NCBI GenBank assembly: GCA_020916435.1
Contig: CM037091.1
Coordinates: 89,744,398-89,808,397 of the forward strand
DNA length: 64,000 nt
From: Oxytropis ochrocephala
Taxonomy: Eukaryota > Streptophyta > Magnoliopsida > Fabales > Fabaceae
Reading direction: 5' to 3'
How positions within the stretch are numbered: position 1 is the first letter of the stretch; each line of letters starts with the position of its first letter. Shown here in pieces: positions 47,771 through 59,874 of the stretch. A model generated the notes under the pieces. That model saw nothing but the letters and a program-made list of their open reading frames with translations, did not search any database and had not been told where the DNA came from. The position numbers and the translations under genes are program-made.

Positions 47771-48511
47771 TACATATGATGATATGACTAGTTATTTTGT
47801 TATAAAAAGTCATTTTTATGGTCAAGTTTGCTTGATTTATAAAAAATATATTTTAGAGTCAAAGCACATAAATAAAATACTCAAAGCCATTTTTACAGTT
47901 TGGACCAACAGTGTTTAGCAATCAGCATGATATTAGTCCTTGTGGTGTCACTAGGCAAAGGGAATTTTTAGAAGCTGATGCTTACTGATGCAAAAAAAAA
48001 AAGACAAATAACCCATCAAATGTTGTTCACTAAAGTATGGATAGCTCAATGTTGGGAAAATGAAACTTGCTGCACTGTTGTATCATTTTCTTAATCCAAA
48101 TGATCTTGCTAGCCAATGATGTCTACTGATTTGGTGTTACATTGTTCTACTAATATGTTTCCTGAATCCTGATTGGGGGTGTGGATAACCTCATAATCAT
48201 ACGGATGTGTGTATTGATTTTACCCTGAAAGGGCTGGTGTATTATCTAAGAACAATGTAATTACTTTGTCTACCTCTTCAGTGTTTTTCTTTAATTTTAA
48301 ATTAATAATAATAACAGTATGGGTTGATTATTTTATACCTTGGGTCGACCTTATCATGTGTTTAACTGATTTGCCGCAAGAGTATGTATTTGAGTCCAGT
48401 GTCTGATAACGATTACATGCTTTGTAATGCCAGACATCCTCAAAACAAATGCATAAATAGTTACCATGACACCTATTTTGCTGTTTAACAGGTTTGCTGT
48501 TTCACTACATG
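47771..48511. other. No recognisable gene downstream of NMD3
   Basis: This is AT-rich intergenic DNA. Confidence 0.4.
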
Positions 48512-49099
48512 TAAAATTTAGGCTAAATTACTCTTTTGGTCCTTTATCTTTGGCTTTGGTTTCATTTTGATCCTTTATCTTTTTTTTTTCTCGTTTTTGT
48601 CCCTTATGTTTCATTTTTGTGTCAATTTGGTCCTTTTTTGTAATTTTCCATCCATAACCTTAACGGATGTCACGCTGGCAGTTAACTGCTGACGTGGCGT
48701 CTTAAGTGTCAGGGCTGACTTGGAATTCATTAAAAGATGTGGCAAATGGGGGACCAAATTGAAACTAAAAGAAAACATAGGGGACCAAATTGACACAAAC
48801 TCAAAACTGAAAAATAAAATTAACAAACATAAAAAACACAAAAACAAAAATTAGAAAACTACACTTCTGAATTAACAAAAACTAAATTAAATTAACATAA
48901 ACTAAATTTGTTCATCTTCTTCTCTGGAATTAGAAAAAAAGAGCAAAAAAATATTCAAGCTTCTACCATGAAGAACAAAAAACTCTTCAAGCTTCTACCA
49001 TGAACAAATATGGAGATGCATCTTCAAGCTTCGAAATCCAGAAATGAAGCCATAAACGAATCTGCAAACGAAGAACAAATAAGCCATAAATGAATCTGC

Positions 49100-49440
49100 A
49101 TTTTTTATTTTTCAACAACAACAAGGATTCAATTGATTGTTCAACAACAACAAGGATTTAATTCCGAATCGAAAACCCCCAATCCCTAAACCTTCACATT
49201 CGTTTTGATTGTTCAACAACAACAAGGATTTAATTCCGAATCGAAAACCCCCAATCCCTAAACCTTCACATTCATTTTGATTGTTCAACAACAAATCTGC
49301 ATTTTTTATTGTTCAACAACAACAAGGATTCAATTGATTGTTCAACAACAACAAGGATTTAATTCTGAATCGAAAACCCCAATCCCTAAACCTTCACATT
49401 CGTTTTGATTGTTCAACAACAACAAGGATTCAATTGATCT
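49100..49440. repeat. Tandem array with TTGTTCAACAACAACAAGG units
   Basis: About six copies of ATTGTTCAACAACAACAAGG occur. Three are separated by a longer unit, AATCCCTAAACCTTCACATT, giving a higher-order repeat of about 75 bp, partly in the order A-B-A-B. Confidence 0.85.
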
Positions 49441-49561
49441 AATAGACATGTTCACAAAAAAAAAACAAGAACTCTGGAAGATGAATATATGATTTTCATA
49501 TCTGGAATTATGAATCTGGTTCAGATATGTAATATATATTGTTTTTTGGCTTAACATACCA

Positions 49562-49650
49562 ACAATAGTGTGTGGCTCAGTGGTAAATGAGAGTGTTTTC
49601 AATGTATAGGTCACGAGTTCAAGTCCCAAGTTTGGCAAAAATTTCTATTA
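49562..49650 (+). repeat. SINE-like tRNA-derived unit
   Basis: TGGCTCAGTGGTAAATGAG is a good pol III A box and GAGTTCAAGTCCC, about 35 bases further, a good B box. No cloverleaf can be folded, so this is a SINE head, not a tRNA gene. It sits inside the Mutator-like element. Confidence 0.55.
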
Positions 49651-49938
49651 ATTTTAGTAACACACTACCCTCCATTATGCAATGTCAGTGCGCCACGTGG
49701 CAACCATCCATTGGTTGCTAATGTGGCATGCTAGTGCCACGTGGAAGTGGTGACATGAGATGACACGTCACCTCCGTTTGCCACAAAACCTTTTTTTTAA
49801 CAGAAAGTTAACAGAGGGACCAAAATGACACAAAAATTGAAGATGAAGGACCAAAACGGGAAAAAAGAAAGATAAAGGACCAAAATGAAATTTAGGTCAA
49901 AGATAAAGGACCAAAAGAGTAATTTAGCCTAAAATTTA

Positions 49939-51460
49939 TTAACAAATGTTATGAAAGAACAAAATTATTCATTACTTGTGAGAATCTTTCATGTTAATTT
50001 GTTGGTAAGCAACTTTCATTTCCTCAATAGTAGGCTTTGGTGTAAACATTAAGAAGTCATCTTCCAAATTAATGTGAGATTTCTATACCGATTGGCTTAG
50101 TCCCTTGTTTGGAATAGCTATTGTACAGCCCAAGCTTATATACTTATCTTGAATTCACATGTATTATATAATTGTATAAAATCACTGTGTGAAATGGTCC
50201 AAAAACTATTATCCTATTTAGTATGAAGAAACGTATACTATATAGTACTTTCTTGCACGGTGTGCTAAAAATGTCATATCATTTTAAGTTCATGATGAAC
50301 TCATTATCTACATATATTGTTTTTTCTAATTTTATTTTTGTATATAGGATTTTCCGGTTTGGTTTTGTTTGATTTTTGTAATCAAAACTGCGAACCGAAC
50401 CGCACGGTTCACTAGTAAAAAACCGAACAGAACCAATAGAAAGCGATTTTTGCGGTTTGCGGTTTTTTATTGGTTTGGTTCGGTTGTGAACACTCCCAGT
50501 CTTAACCAACCTGTCTTTCAATTTGAATGTGCGGTGACATTTTCTACTACTCGTAAGCTTCAACCCAATAGACTTGTAAGGTCTGTATGCAACTCTTTAT
50601 TCTCAAGCCAAAATGACATGTCTTCTGGGTAATTTGTCTGTTGTCAAATCTAAACATGACAACCATACTGTTGAGAGACTTTCCAATGTTATGTGCCTAG
50701 ATCAAATAGCTTGCCAGAAGTAGAAAATATTTGAAAAACAATGGTCAACTAGTGTCCAATAAAATGGCATAGCAACAACTTAACAAGGCTGAAAAGCTTC
50801 AAAATAACGTACCTTCAGAGTTGTGAACGAACTAGTACAATCAACGAAGACGTCCTACAAGTCTATAGCTACAATGGCCACTGTGCCACTTGGACAATTC
50901 TCTTCCATTCAAACTGTTAAACAGCAAAATAGGTGTCAAAACACAATTCTATACATACTAGTACACGATTGGTACCAAGACAATGAAACTGTTTGGTACC
51001 TTGATACCGAGGGTACAAAATATCAAGTTTCCACATTTTGCCAGTCGGTACCTTGATACCGAGTATTTATCAGAGATTTTTAAGATACACAATCGGAACC
51101 TTAGTACTGAAATTTCTAGGTACCAAAGTTATGATTATGAGTGTGTAAACTTTGAATTTAAAATTCAAATTTTACACAGTTGGTATCTTGGTACTTAGCA
51201 ATTTCGATGCTAAGATACCAGAGCGAAGGAAAACAAAGAAAAAAAAGTTGGATGCCTATGTTTAAAACAAAAATGGTGGATGATCTTGGTTGATGATTTG
51301 TTGGCAAGTAGTGAAGGTGAAGGAGTATGTGGGTGGGTTAGGAGTAGGAGTAGGAGGTGGGTGGAGGAGGCCGTCGGGAAGAGTGGGGAGGAAGATGAGT
51401 AATCAATGTTGGAGATATTCATGTGTGTTTGGGATGGGTTTTGAGAGGGTTTTGGAGAGG

Positions 51461-51461
<1 letters not shown>
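49939..51461. other. No gene; contains an ACCGAACC-rich repeat
   Basis: 50345-50505 is built on CGGTTTGG and AACCGAACC words in both orientations, like a common plant hAT-type MITE with GGTTCGGTT ends. 50980-51215 has several TACCTTGATACCGAG and TGGTATCTTGGTAC words, partly inverted. No gene is seen. Confidence 0.45.

Positions 51462-51514
<53 letters not shown>
51462..51514. repeat. (TA)n microsatellite, about 53 bp
   Basis: Uninterrupted alternating T and A. Confidence 0.95.
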
Positions 51515-51518
<4 letters not shown>

Positions 51519-52869
51519 AGATTTTAAGAATTTGAAAGAGTAACATGATAGATACTAAAACATTAAAAATCATAATTCATTTATGTTTAGAGATATTTTA
51601 TATCTTTCTGAATTTAGAATTGAAAACTAAGTCTTTCCTTCTCTTTCAAAACCCTCCATCCAAACATAACCTAAGGGTGTGTTTGAATGAAGTATTTTTT
51701 GGGGGAATTGAAAAACTATACTTTAAAATTTAAAACTAAAATATTTCAATTCCAAACATAGGGCATAAAAGAGGAGGAGTGTGGAGAGTAAAAAGAGGAG
51801 TGTCAAAAGAATGGTGTAGATCCAAATTTGAGATCCAAGCCCATTTCTTTCACTCTCCTGTTGTCGCCGGTAACAATCCATAACCGGGACGAAGTGGAAT
51901 ATCGTGTGTATCTGAGGCTCTTTGGTTTGGTGCTGAGAGACGAGTGACGGAATCGAATAGTGGTTGGTTCCTCTCTTGTGGCTGTGGTTGCGGTGAGCTA
52001 CTTCATCTCTTTCCATTGATTTGGTTTTGCTACTCTTGCTTACTTATAACATGCAATTTGAAATCACGTAATTACCCTCATATGCTTAGTTTTACGGCTT
52101 CGCTAGCGCTTCTATGAATAAGTGAAGAGAAGCGGTGCTTATGTATTATTTATAAGTTTGTTAAAGTAGTTTATGGAAAAATAATTTATAGAGATATAAT
52201 CTGTTATGAATTAACATAAAAAGTTTTTTTATCTTTCTAGATTGTTTTTTCATAAGTTCAAAAATAAATTAATAAGTTAATCCAGACGGGCCCTTAAGTT
52301 CAAAAAGCTTTACCCTTAATTTTAAACCACTATACTTTGAAATTGAATGATCTGCATTTTTTTGAATGTAATGTATTATGAAGGTATAGTTGATTTTGTA
52401 ATTGAGCTTGTCAGTGCTTTTGCATTTACCTACCATTGCCATGAACTTCACAGCACAGCACTCTCAGAATTAGTTGTAGACATTTTTGAGTTGCTACCTG
52501 CTAGTAAACATTTATATCTTTCGTAATTACATGTCTTTCTTTTCCGATCTAGAATTTTTTTTGAGTTATTGCTTGTTATTGGCCTTGTGTTAGAGCATCC
52601 CGTTCTTTCCATATTTTTAATCTTCATTGGGATTTCTATTCCCATTGATACCAAAAGAAAAATGAAATATTCACCAGTCAGAAAACTGTATTTTTAAGTA
52701 TGCTCAAGCATGTACATGTTTTTTGTGAGTGTAAATGGGATTCATGTTTCGGAACTAGCTGATAGTGTGTTAAGTATTTTTTTGTTATCAGAAGGATTTT
52801 GTTTTTTTTTTCGAGTTTTACATGCCTTTGAAATTGTATTTTCATTATTATTTCTCTAAATAAACTTCC
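51515..52869. other. No confirmed gene
   Basis: 51780-51992 is GC-richer and ends in GTTGCG|GTGAGC, which looks like a 5' UTR exon on the plus strand. No coding exon that joins it with confidence was found. The rest is AT-rich. Confidence 0.35.
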
Positions 52870-53205
52870 TTACCGGCTTGTAAGGTGAGGGTTGTCTCTT
52901 CATTATAAACCCTCTAGAGACCTTATCACTAGTCAATGTGGGACTTGGGATTTTCCCTAATACACCCCCTCACGCTGCAAAGACCTTTTTATTTTATTTT
53001 TGGGCAGAGCGTGTCTTTTTTTTTAATGGTAGGTGGCCGATAGATCATGATGATAGCCTCGATACCATCTTAGAATGTGGTTTAGCCTAACTCAACCCCA
53101 CAAAACCGACTTGTAGGGTGAGGGTTGCTTTCTTCATTATAAACTCTCTGCAGAGACTTATCACACTACCGATGCGAGACTTGAGATTTTCCCTAATAAT
53201 TGAGA
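52870..53205. repeat. Two diverged copies of a dispersed repeat
   Basis: GGCTTGTAAGGTGAGGGTTG to GACTTGGGATTTTCCCTAAT (52876-52966) recurs at 53108-53199 as GACTTGTAGGGTGAGGGTTG to GACTTGAGATTTTCCCTAAT. This is a family I have seen dispersed in legume genomes; its class is not clear from here. Confidence 0.7.
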
Positions 53206-53293
53206 GTAGCTTAGATATGAGAAAACAGCAAATTCCTATGGAGAATGTTATTGGCTTTACAAGTTGACTTTGGTGTTTTTTTCACTCTTGTAG

Positions 53294-53378
53294 GGATGGT
53301 AGAATAAAGGTATTTGGTGGTGACAATATTGAAGGGATTCTGATCTCTCCTAAGCAAACATCCTTCAAGTATTTAAAG
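53294..53378 (+). pseudogene. Isolated exon of a tomosyn-like WD40 protein
   Basis: Between TTGTAG and GTTTGT lies an open stretch reading DGRIKVFGGDNIEGILISPK, then QTSFKYLK. Plant tomosyn/Lgl-like WD40 proteins, regulators of SNARE-mediated secretion, carry DGRIKVIGGDNIEGLLISPK at their start. Only this exon is visible; neighbouring exons are absent and a Copia LTR follows at 53603. It is a captured or left-over exon. Confidence 0.65.
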
Positions 53379-53602
53379 GTTTGTAATTTTGGATCCATGT
53401 TGAATCTTTATCTGAAGCGGAATATCTATAAGCCATTCAACTAGGATATTTATGATGTTTTCTCAACTATGATGTTAATCATATCTAGGTTTTATCAATA
53501 TCGTGAAGTTTTGTGATGTTTTGCCTCGATTTGATGACAAATGGCAGCAACATCCATTTATCATGTTTTACGTATTGATTATCCATATTTACTTATAATT
53601 AC

Positions 53603-54276
53603 TGTTAGAATCCTACTATCCTAGTCATGTACAGTACACATCATCCTTAGGTGTGCGAATCAATCATGATTATACTCATATCAATTAGGATTAGAATAAT
53701 CAATTAACATTTATCGTATTTATTGCAGTTCCATTATAAATACAGTACTGCTATTTGGACAATGGAAAATGGATAATGATGAGATAATACGGTGGAGTCA
53801 CGGCGTTCTGATGGTTAATGTTTTAAAAAAGTTGGGTATTTATTTTTAACGCATGGTTAACCCTCAAAAAGTAAACTTTGGAATTTTTACTACGTGGTTA
53901 ATGTTTCAAAAAGTTGGGTATTTATCATAGCTGCGATGGTTAACCTCAAAAAGACTCCAAATGAATTGACAATGCAATGCGCCCACTTTTTGGAGACTTT
54001 CGCGCTAACCATCAGTTAGCGATAAATACCCAACTTTTTCAAACATTAACCACGTAGTAAAATTCCAACGCTTACTTTTTGAGGTGCTAACCATGCGCAG
54101 CAAAAAATAAATACCCAACTTTTTTAAAACATTAACTATCAGAACGCCATGACTCCACCGTATTGTCCATCATCATTCACATGTTTCATCATTCAAATAT
54201 CATTTCTCTTATAAATACAACCTAGTGTCATCCGATTGAGACACACAGAATCACAAATTCAGCATGGTATCAGAGC
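53603..54276 (+). mobile_element. Copia LTR with primer-binding site, carrying a foldback insertion
   Basis: The LTR starts TGTTAGAATCCTACTATCC and ends near ATTCA at about 54261. It is followed at 54265 by TGGTATCAGAGC, the initiator-methionine tRNA primer-binding site of plant Copia elements. A TTATAAATAC motif is present before and after the foldback. No gag-pol follows, so the element is truncated just after the primer-binding site. Confidence 0.8.
53774..54178. mobile_element. Foldback element, about 405 bp, almost all inverted repeat
   Basis: The left arm (to about 53960), ATACGGTGGAGTCACGGCGT and onward, is the inverted copy of the right arm (from about 53983), with scattered mismatches. 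The arms are about 185 bp with a loop near 20 bp. Inside each arm the phrase AAAGTTGGGTATTTAT occurs twice. It is inserted within the Copia LTR. No gene. Confidence 0.85.
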
Positions 54277-55657
54277 ACGGTGGTTCTGTCATTCTGAACT
54301 TATTTCACCGTCTTTTCTTTAAAGGAAGGCAAGATTCATGTCCTTGATCCTTTTGGAGTGAGGTCCTTGGAGCTTGAAATTGGAAAATTCTTGTCTGGGA
54401 ATGTCATATACACAATAAGAGATGGATTATTATTTTTACAATTGGCAACCATGATCTTTGATGATTGATGACCCTTTTGGGCTATTCCTCGCCAAATTAA
54501 GGCTATGTCTTAGTTATATTAGATCATTTTAATTGAGGTTTAATTAAACCATTATACATAATGTTATTACACTTACATTATTGGGTTATAATCCTTAAAC
54601 GTCAAAATTTGTCATTACGAATATTCTTTTACAGGTTGTGTCTGTATGGATTTTTGATATGTCCTTATAATCTTTGTTGGGTCACTTATGTTCAATAACT
54701 AAAATAATTTATATATTAAATCCTAAAGACGTTTATTTCCAGCAAATTAAAAAACACGAGGTTTTATGCTCAGAATTTATTTTTTTACCATAAAAAAGAA
54801 ATGATTTTTTATTATAAAAACCGGTTTTCAAAGGCATAGACTGTTTTGTAAGCATAAAATATTTTTTGAAAGTCAAAAAACGGTTTATAATTATAAGTAT
54901 AAAACCTGTGTTTTTAAAGTCCAAAGCCATCTTTAAACATAAAATTTGGTTTTCAAAAACTAAGCCTTACGTTGAGGTCCACTTTTAGCGATTTATCCGG
55001 TTTTATAACCGGTTATTGATATGTCCGGTCTGTAACTAGTTTTGCAAACTCGTAACCCTGTTTTGTAAAATTGTAACTGGTTATGGAAAAAAAAATGATG
55101 GACAGGTTTTAAAATCCGACCATAATAAATGGTTTTAGTAAGGTTATGGACTGGTTCTGTACAAAACCTATCCATGAACAACCCTAGCACCCCAACAACC
55201 ATCTATAAGTTCTAGCCAAGGGCAAGAACTCTATGGCACCTTTATTTCTTGTTTCCATTTCCTGTAAAGGATTTTAATCATTTACATTTTTATTTTTATT
55301 TCAGAAGTGGCTCCTCTGAAGCCCCAAAGTGAGTAACCACAGATCACCCAGTTGTTGAGGTAACAATTTTGTGCATGTAATTTAGTATTTGTTGGTATTT
55401 TCTTGAAATTTTATAAATTAATATACTGTGAACTTGTTAAGAGAGAGATTTGTGCATAGTTGAAATAACAATTTGATTTGTGAAAAGAAGGTATTATCAT
55501 GTACGCATAATTGGTTGCGCACATTATAGATTTGCTTTTCGAATCACAAAATTGATGATATTGTTCCTTTCAAGGTGTTTGTTCTATGGTCTAAGAAGGG
55601 CATTGGTTTTTATAATTACTCCTTTACTTGTTTGAAATAACATTCACAGCTGAGGGA
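54277..55657. other. No recognisable gene; GGTTTT-rich patch
   Basis: 54790-55150 contains many variants of ACCGGTTTT, GGTTTATAA and AACTGGTTATGG in both orientations, like the subterminal region of a DNA transposon. 55315-55370 might be part of a 5' UTR of the frataxin pseudogene. Confidence 0.4.
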
Positions 55658-56049
55658 ATGGCCTCCAAGTCGCTTTTGCATAAAAGGCTCTTGAGTTCTT
55701 GCAACAATCAAAGACCCTCATTACGCTCCTATTCTTCTTTTTCCATTCACTGTCCATTACTTTACTGTGAAAGCATCGAGATATTTTGGGTGTCTCAACT
55801 TTTTCTAGAAGCTTCGCTCTCGTAAGTCCGTTCTTGATGAATCTCAAGTCCCTACACCTATCGATTACCAGTATGTATGCTATAACTTCTGTGTTCCTAT
55901 GTTCTTACTTCATTCATGGAAAATATTGAACATGTATAGCCATTTTTCGCAAAGAAAATATTATCTTTTGTTTTTATAGTTTTGGAATTTGAATTACTGT
56001 TTTTATTTAATTTTGAAGTTCATAGCATTTTTGGGGTAAGTTTAACATG

Positions 56050-56205
56050 AGGTTTGTATTTGTAAATGTTGGAAAAATATTTCTGAGAATTCGAATGTCG
56101 GTCGCAATTGCTAAAGCCTTAACGTTGAGGTTTGTAGTCGTACATGTTGGAAGAATATTTCTGAGAATTCAAATGTTGGTCGCAATTGCTAAAGCCTTAG
56201 AGGCT
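56050..56205. repeat. Two-copy tandem repeat, about 78 bp, in frataxin intron 1
   Basis: GAGGTTTGTA to GCAATTGCTAAAGCCTTA occurs twice in a row, with the shared core GAATATTTCTGAGAATTC in the second copy. Confidence 0.85.
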
Positions 56206-57507
56206 GTATAATTTCTGTCTTAATTGAAATTGTTGCCGTCTTTTGTTTGGTTTGTTCTTTTAAATGGGCGAAGAGGAATTTGCTAATGATCAATGAGGAT
56301 GCGCTTCTCTCTGCAGGAGGGTGAATTCCACAGATCGGGCCGATTCCACAATACACACCTACAAGAGAAATTGGAGGTATCTCTAGCATTGTTTTGTGTT
56401 TTGCACCAATTTAACTTTGTGATATGACATTCTCGGTTCTTGACATCCACCACAAATTTTGCTTTTGATTTAGCAGTTGCCAACATTGTTTGACAAATAT
56501 GCAACTGTGATAAAATTAAGCTTAAAGTCAAATGGATTCCGTTCAAAAATAGTCTTATGTGCGATGGGAATTTGACAGTGACAATGCGCATATTTCAAAT
56601 TATTTTGAGTTTAACTTGTATTCGTTATTATTTTGGCTTACTTGTTACTTCGCAGGACTATGGAGACTCGGTTGACATTGATGGATTTGATATAGACTAT
56701 GGGGTGAGAATGATTCTTTTGGGAGTATATTATAAAAGATTGGTAGCAGCAATTATTTATTAAAGATGTATGTATTTTAGAAAACAAACATATGAAGCTA
56801 TCTTGTTGTGACTGATACTTGCAAATAATCACATTTATAACTTGATGACCTTTTTTAGACAAATCTCACTGTAGTTGTTTGGTGTTTTGAAATAAAAAGC
56901 TTTATTTTTATTTTTTTACTTTTAAAATTTTGATCAATTTCTTATTATTTTTAACTTTTAAGAAGTGGCTTCCCTCTATGGGAGATATATTAATTGTTAT
57001 TACATTGGCTTTCCTTTTCAGAATGATGTCTTGACTGTAAAACTTGGGGACTTGGGTACATATGTACTGAACAAACAGACACCAAATAGACAACTTTGGC
57101 TTTCTTCACGATGAGAGTAACCGATTGTCTCCGTGGGTTATTTGCTTATCTATGCTTTATATTTTGGCCATGAATTTGTTCATATTCATAGCATGTGAAT
57201 ACTTGATAGAAAACTATGATAGCCATTCTTAATTTCTTAGTTTATATTTCTTTGAATTTCTATATGTATGACAGTATAAGAATGAACTAGGGAAAAGTCA
57301 ATAATTGGAGATAACGAACTAAATTGGTTATTGGAGTAACAAACAATATCTTTTTTTATTTATTTTTTATTTTTTATATATATCATATCATGTTATCTTA
57401 ACTGTTAATGGTGGTGTATTTACTGAGGCAACTCCATGCAATTGAATCCTTTTGCATATTAACCCGTCTCTTGTTTGGTGGAGAAGAATGAGAAGAAACT
57501 TTTTAAG

Positions 57508-57622
57508 AAATGGAAAGCTCCATTACTACGGTTTTGGGTGTATATAGACACATATTTCTAGAAGTGGCGACGTATATTAGGCCTTTATAAACCCAAAACC
57601 ATAACAATGGAGAACTTTTTTT
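57508..57622. mobile_element. Small hairpin MITE in frataxin intron 4
   Basis: AGCTCCATTACTACGGTTTT and its near-complement AAACCATAACAATGGAGAAC end a 115-bp unit that could fold on itself. The adjoining 16-T run may be part of it. Confidence 0.5.
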
Positions 57623-57782
57623 TTTTTTTTTAGAAATAAAGGAGATCTCTACAGGAGAAGAATGAAGCAAGGTTTTGGGAACATCTAGATAGTCTACTGT
57701 TGGTTTAATTTCTTTGTTTAAATTGTTCAACTGGGGATCTTTGCATGATTCTGATGATTTAGGTGCGATACTGATTGGTCTT

Positions 57783-58075
57783 CTTGACGTGCATCTCTTT
57801 TCTTTGGAATAATGTTCGCTATTTCTTCCGCTTGTCTCCTTAATCGCTTTGCTTGAACTCCATAGCCTTTGATATCAAAGACGACCATAGACGCGTTGGA
57901 AGTCTCTCGAGTCCGTGTATGTTTCGAGGCTTCAATTGTAGTTCTATTCTTTTAGCGTAATACGCTTTGATTTGATCCTCTTGACTGCATGCTTTCTCGG
58001 AATAATAGTGTTCTATTTATTCTTTTGTTGTCTTCTTAATCGCTTTGCTTAAACCGATTGCCTTTGACATTGAAC
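57783..58075. repeat. Imperfect direct duplication in frataxin intron 4
   Basis: The segment with CTTAATCGCTTTGCTTGAAC and CCTTTGATAT (57838-57875) recurs as CTTAATCGCTTTGCTTAAAC and CCTTTGACAT (58035-58070), about 197 bp apart; the 50 bases before it also match loosely. Confidence 0.7.
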
Positions 58076-58327
58076 ATGGGCTGAAATAGATATAGTAATG
58101 CGTATGACTTTTATATTAATATTGATATTATCTATCTCTCTCTACTTGTTCTACATTCTCTTAGACTGTCTAATTGATTCTATCTCTTTTTGCAAAGTGG
58201 TCCTTTGAGGTTTGATTGGGATCGGGATACAAAAGCTTGGATTTATAGGCGGAAAAAAGCAAACTTGTATAAACTTTTAGAAGGCGAGTTGGAGCAAGCG
58301 TGTGGCAAACTCGTTGTTCTTTCCTAA

Positions 58328-59874
58328 GCCGTTGAGAAAGTGCAGCTTAATCTTGAGTTTTATATTTAGATGGGAAATCACTGGCGATGAGCCTTTGGCT
58401 TTCAGATGTACTTTAAGCATTTTTTTCTTACATCCCTTTGCCACCTTTAAATTATAAATTATACCAGTTCTTTCACAGTCATGAAGTGGTTGTATCTTCT
58501 AAATAATCAGCTATATATAAAATCCGTGTGGGAATATATTGGACCAGTTTACTGCCTGATCTGAAGGGACATTGCTGTGAATATCTTCTGGCGTTTTGGC
58601 ACCTAATTTGATGTTTAGACGGCTGGATAAAGGTCATAAAAATATGAAGGCCATCTGATTAACAAAAGAGATCCTTTGTTTAACCATCTCACTTGAACTT
58701 ACTTTTATTTCTGAATTACCATTACTAGATTTATATTATTTTTAACCTCAAGGGGTTGATCTATAGTAGAACATGACAGTATTTGTTATCGAGAATTTTG
58801 GGTTTAAATCCTCACTAGTCCCTTTAGGTGAGGTACATATAAGTTTGTTTATAAGTACTCAAAGAGCTTGAAAGTCTTTTTACTTCTCTTTATCCTAATT
58901 TTTTTATAAAAAAGAAGGAAATTTTTTATTATTTTAAATATATAATTTTGTAAATCTCACTACTAAAAATAATTTCATTAATGAAAGTTTCACAATAAAT
59001 CAAATGCGAAGAATGCAACAATATTAGTTGGAGTCTTCATCCTACCAAAAAAAATAAGATGGAGTCTCTTCGATCCACATGCAATTTGGATTGAAGAGTA
59101 TATTTAGCTGAATGATGGGCAACTTGATTGGTCTCTCGCTTAACATATAAAAAAAATTAAATTGTGAAGGCAAGCGTTAAAATTACTACAATCTCCAATT
59201 GTATAACAAACATAGGTGGGAGATTTTTGATAAAAAAAAAGTGGGAGATTGTTCATGAGTATTTAGTGTTGGGATCACGTTTGAAGCATCTCAAAAAACT
59301 TTGACAGCTAGCACTATCGGTTGGGAATCACACTCAAGCCAAAGATCATTCCAACCTTTGTTGAATGCCATCTCAATAGCATTAATTGGACCCAGAATCT
59401 AAGCTTGAAGGGAAAAATTGTTGCTTGTGTCGTTTAGTGTTACATTTGACCTAACGACAATAGGTGACCAATATGACTTCTTTAATCTTATGAGATTTAC
59501 TAAGTTTGCTAGAGATGGAAAAACTCTGAGAATTACAAAGTTCTGTATGGAAAATGACATGCACAAAGTTAAGCATCTTTAAAAGACTGACACTAGCAAC
59601 AATCCCATTTTTGACTACCCGTAAGGTTCAACTTGTTGGTGCATCAAATTTTTACCATTCTAATTTACATTATTTTTAAGTTACCTGAATTTCAAGTATT
59701 TTATTTTTTGTGGAATCAAATATTATTATTATTATTCACAAAACTAATGTTGTAACCAAAAAAAAAAAAAAAAAACTTATGTAGACCACCTGGATTGTTT
59801 GCAAGACGAAGATGATGTGTGCGATTGTAGTTGAGTAGAGTAGGAGGAAGAAGCATCCACCAGACAACTCAAAA
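58328..59874. other. Intergenic; upstream of VAR3
   Basis: 58745-58870 (AAGGGGTTGATC, then GGTTTAAATCCTCAC about 60 bases later) has weak A- and B-box likeness and may be an old SINE. The VAR3 promoter should lie before 59875; an A run at 59759-59776 and (ATT)n at 59720-59735 are the only simple features. Confidence 0.4.

Larger units (their letters stand above)
48521..49929. mobile_element. Mutator-like non-autonomous element, 1409 bp
   Basis: The left end GGCTAAATTACTCTTTTGGT and the right end are inverted copies over at least 60 bp, with further similarity inward (GGTCCTTTATCTTTG against CAAAGATAAAGGACC). The flanking 9-mer TAAAATTTA is identical on both sides (48512-48520 and 49930-49938). 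Long terminal inverted repeats plus a 9-bp duplication identify the Mutator superfamily. No transposase. The interior holds a simple tandem array (49100-49440) and a SINE-like unit (49562-49650). Confidence 0.9.
55658..58327 (+). pseudogene. FH: Frataxin pseudogene with introns
   Basis: Frataxin is the mitochondrial iron-binding protein of Fe-S cluster assembly. Five exons are in place: 55658-55870 (start MASKSLLHKRLLSS, a mitochondrial-type presequence), 56317-56376, 56656-56703 (DYGDSVDIDGFDIDYG), 57022-57116 (NDVLTVKLGDLGTYVLNKQT, then PNRQLWLSS) and 58198-58327 (SGPLRFDWDRDTKAWIYRRK, then LLEGELEQACGK and a stop). Splice sites are mostly intact. Exon 1 changes frame twice before its end (IDYQ), exon 2 has a one-base gain and a compensating loss that alter about seven residues, and exon 4 has an in-frame TGA at 57112-57114 before the last exon. 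The full protein cannot be made. A truncated product or sequencing errors are possible alternatives. Retained introns show a genomic duplicate, not a processed copy. Confidence 0.8.

Noticed and set aside
51723..52016. 97-residue minus-strand frame with a hydrophobic stretch
   Set aside because: No family likeness; the segment looks more like a plus-strand 5' UTR exon ending at GTGAGC.
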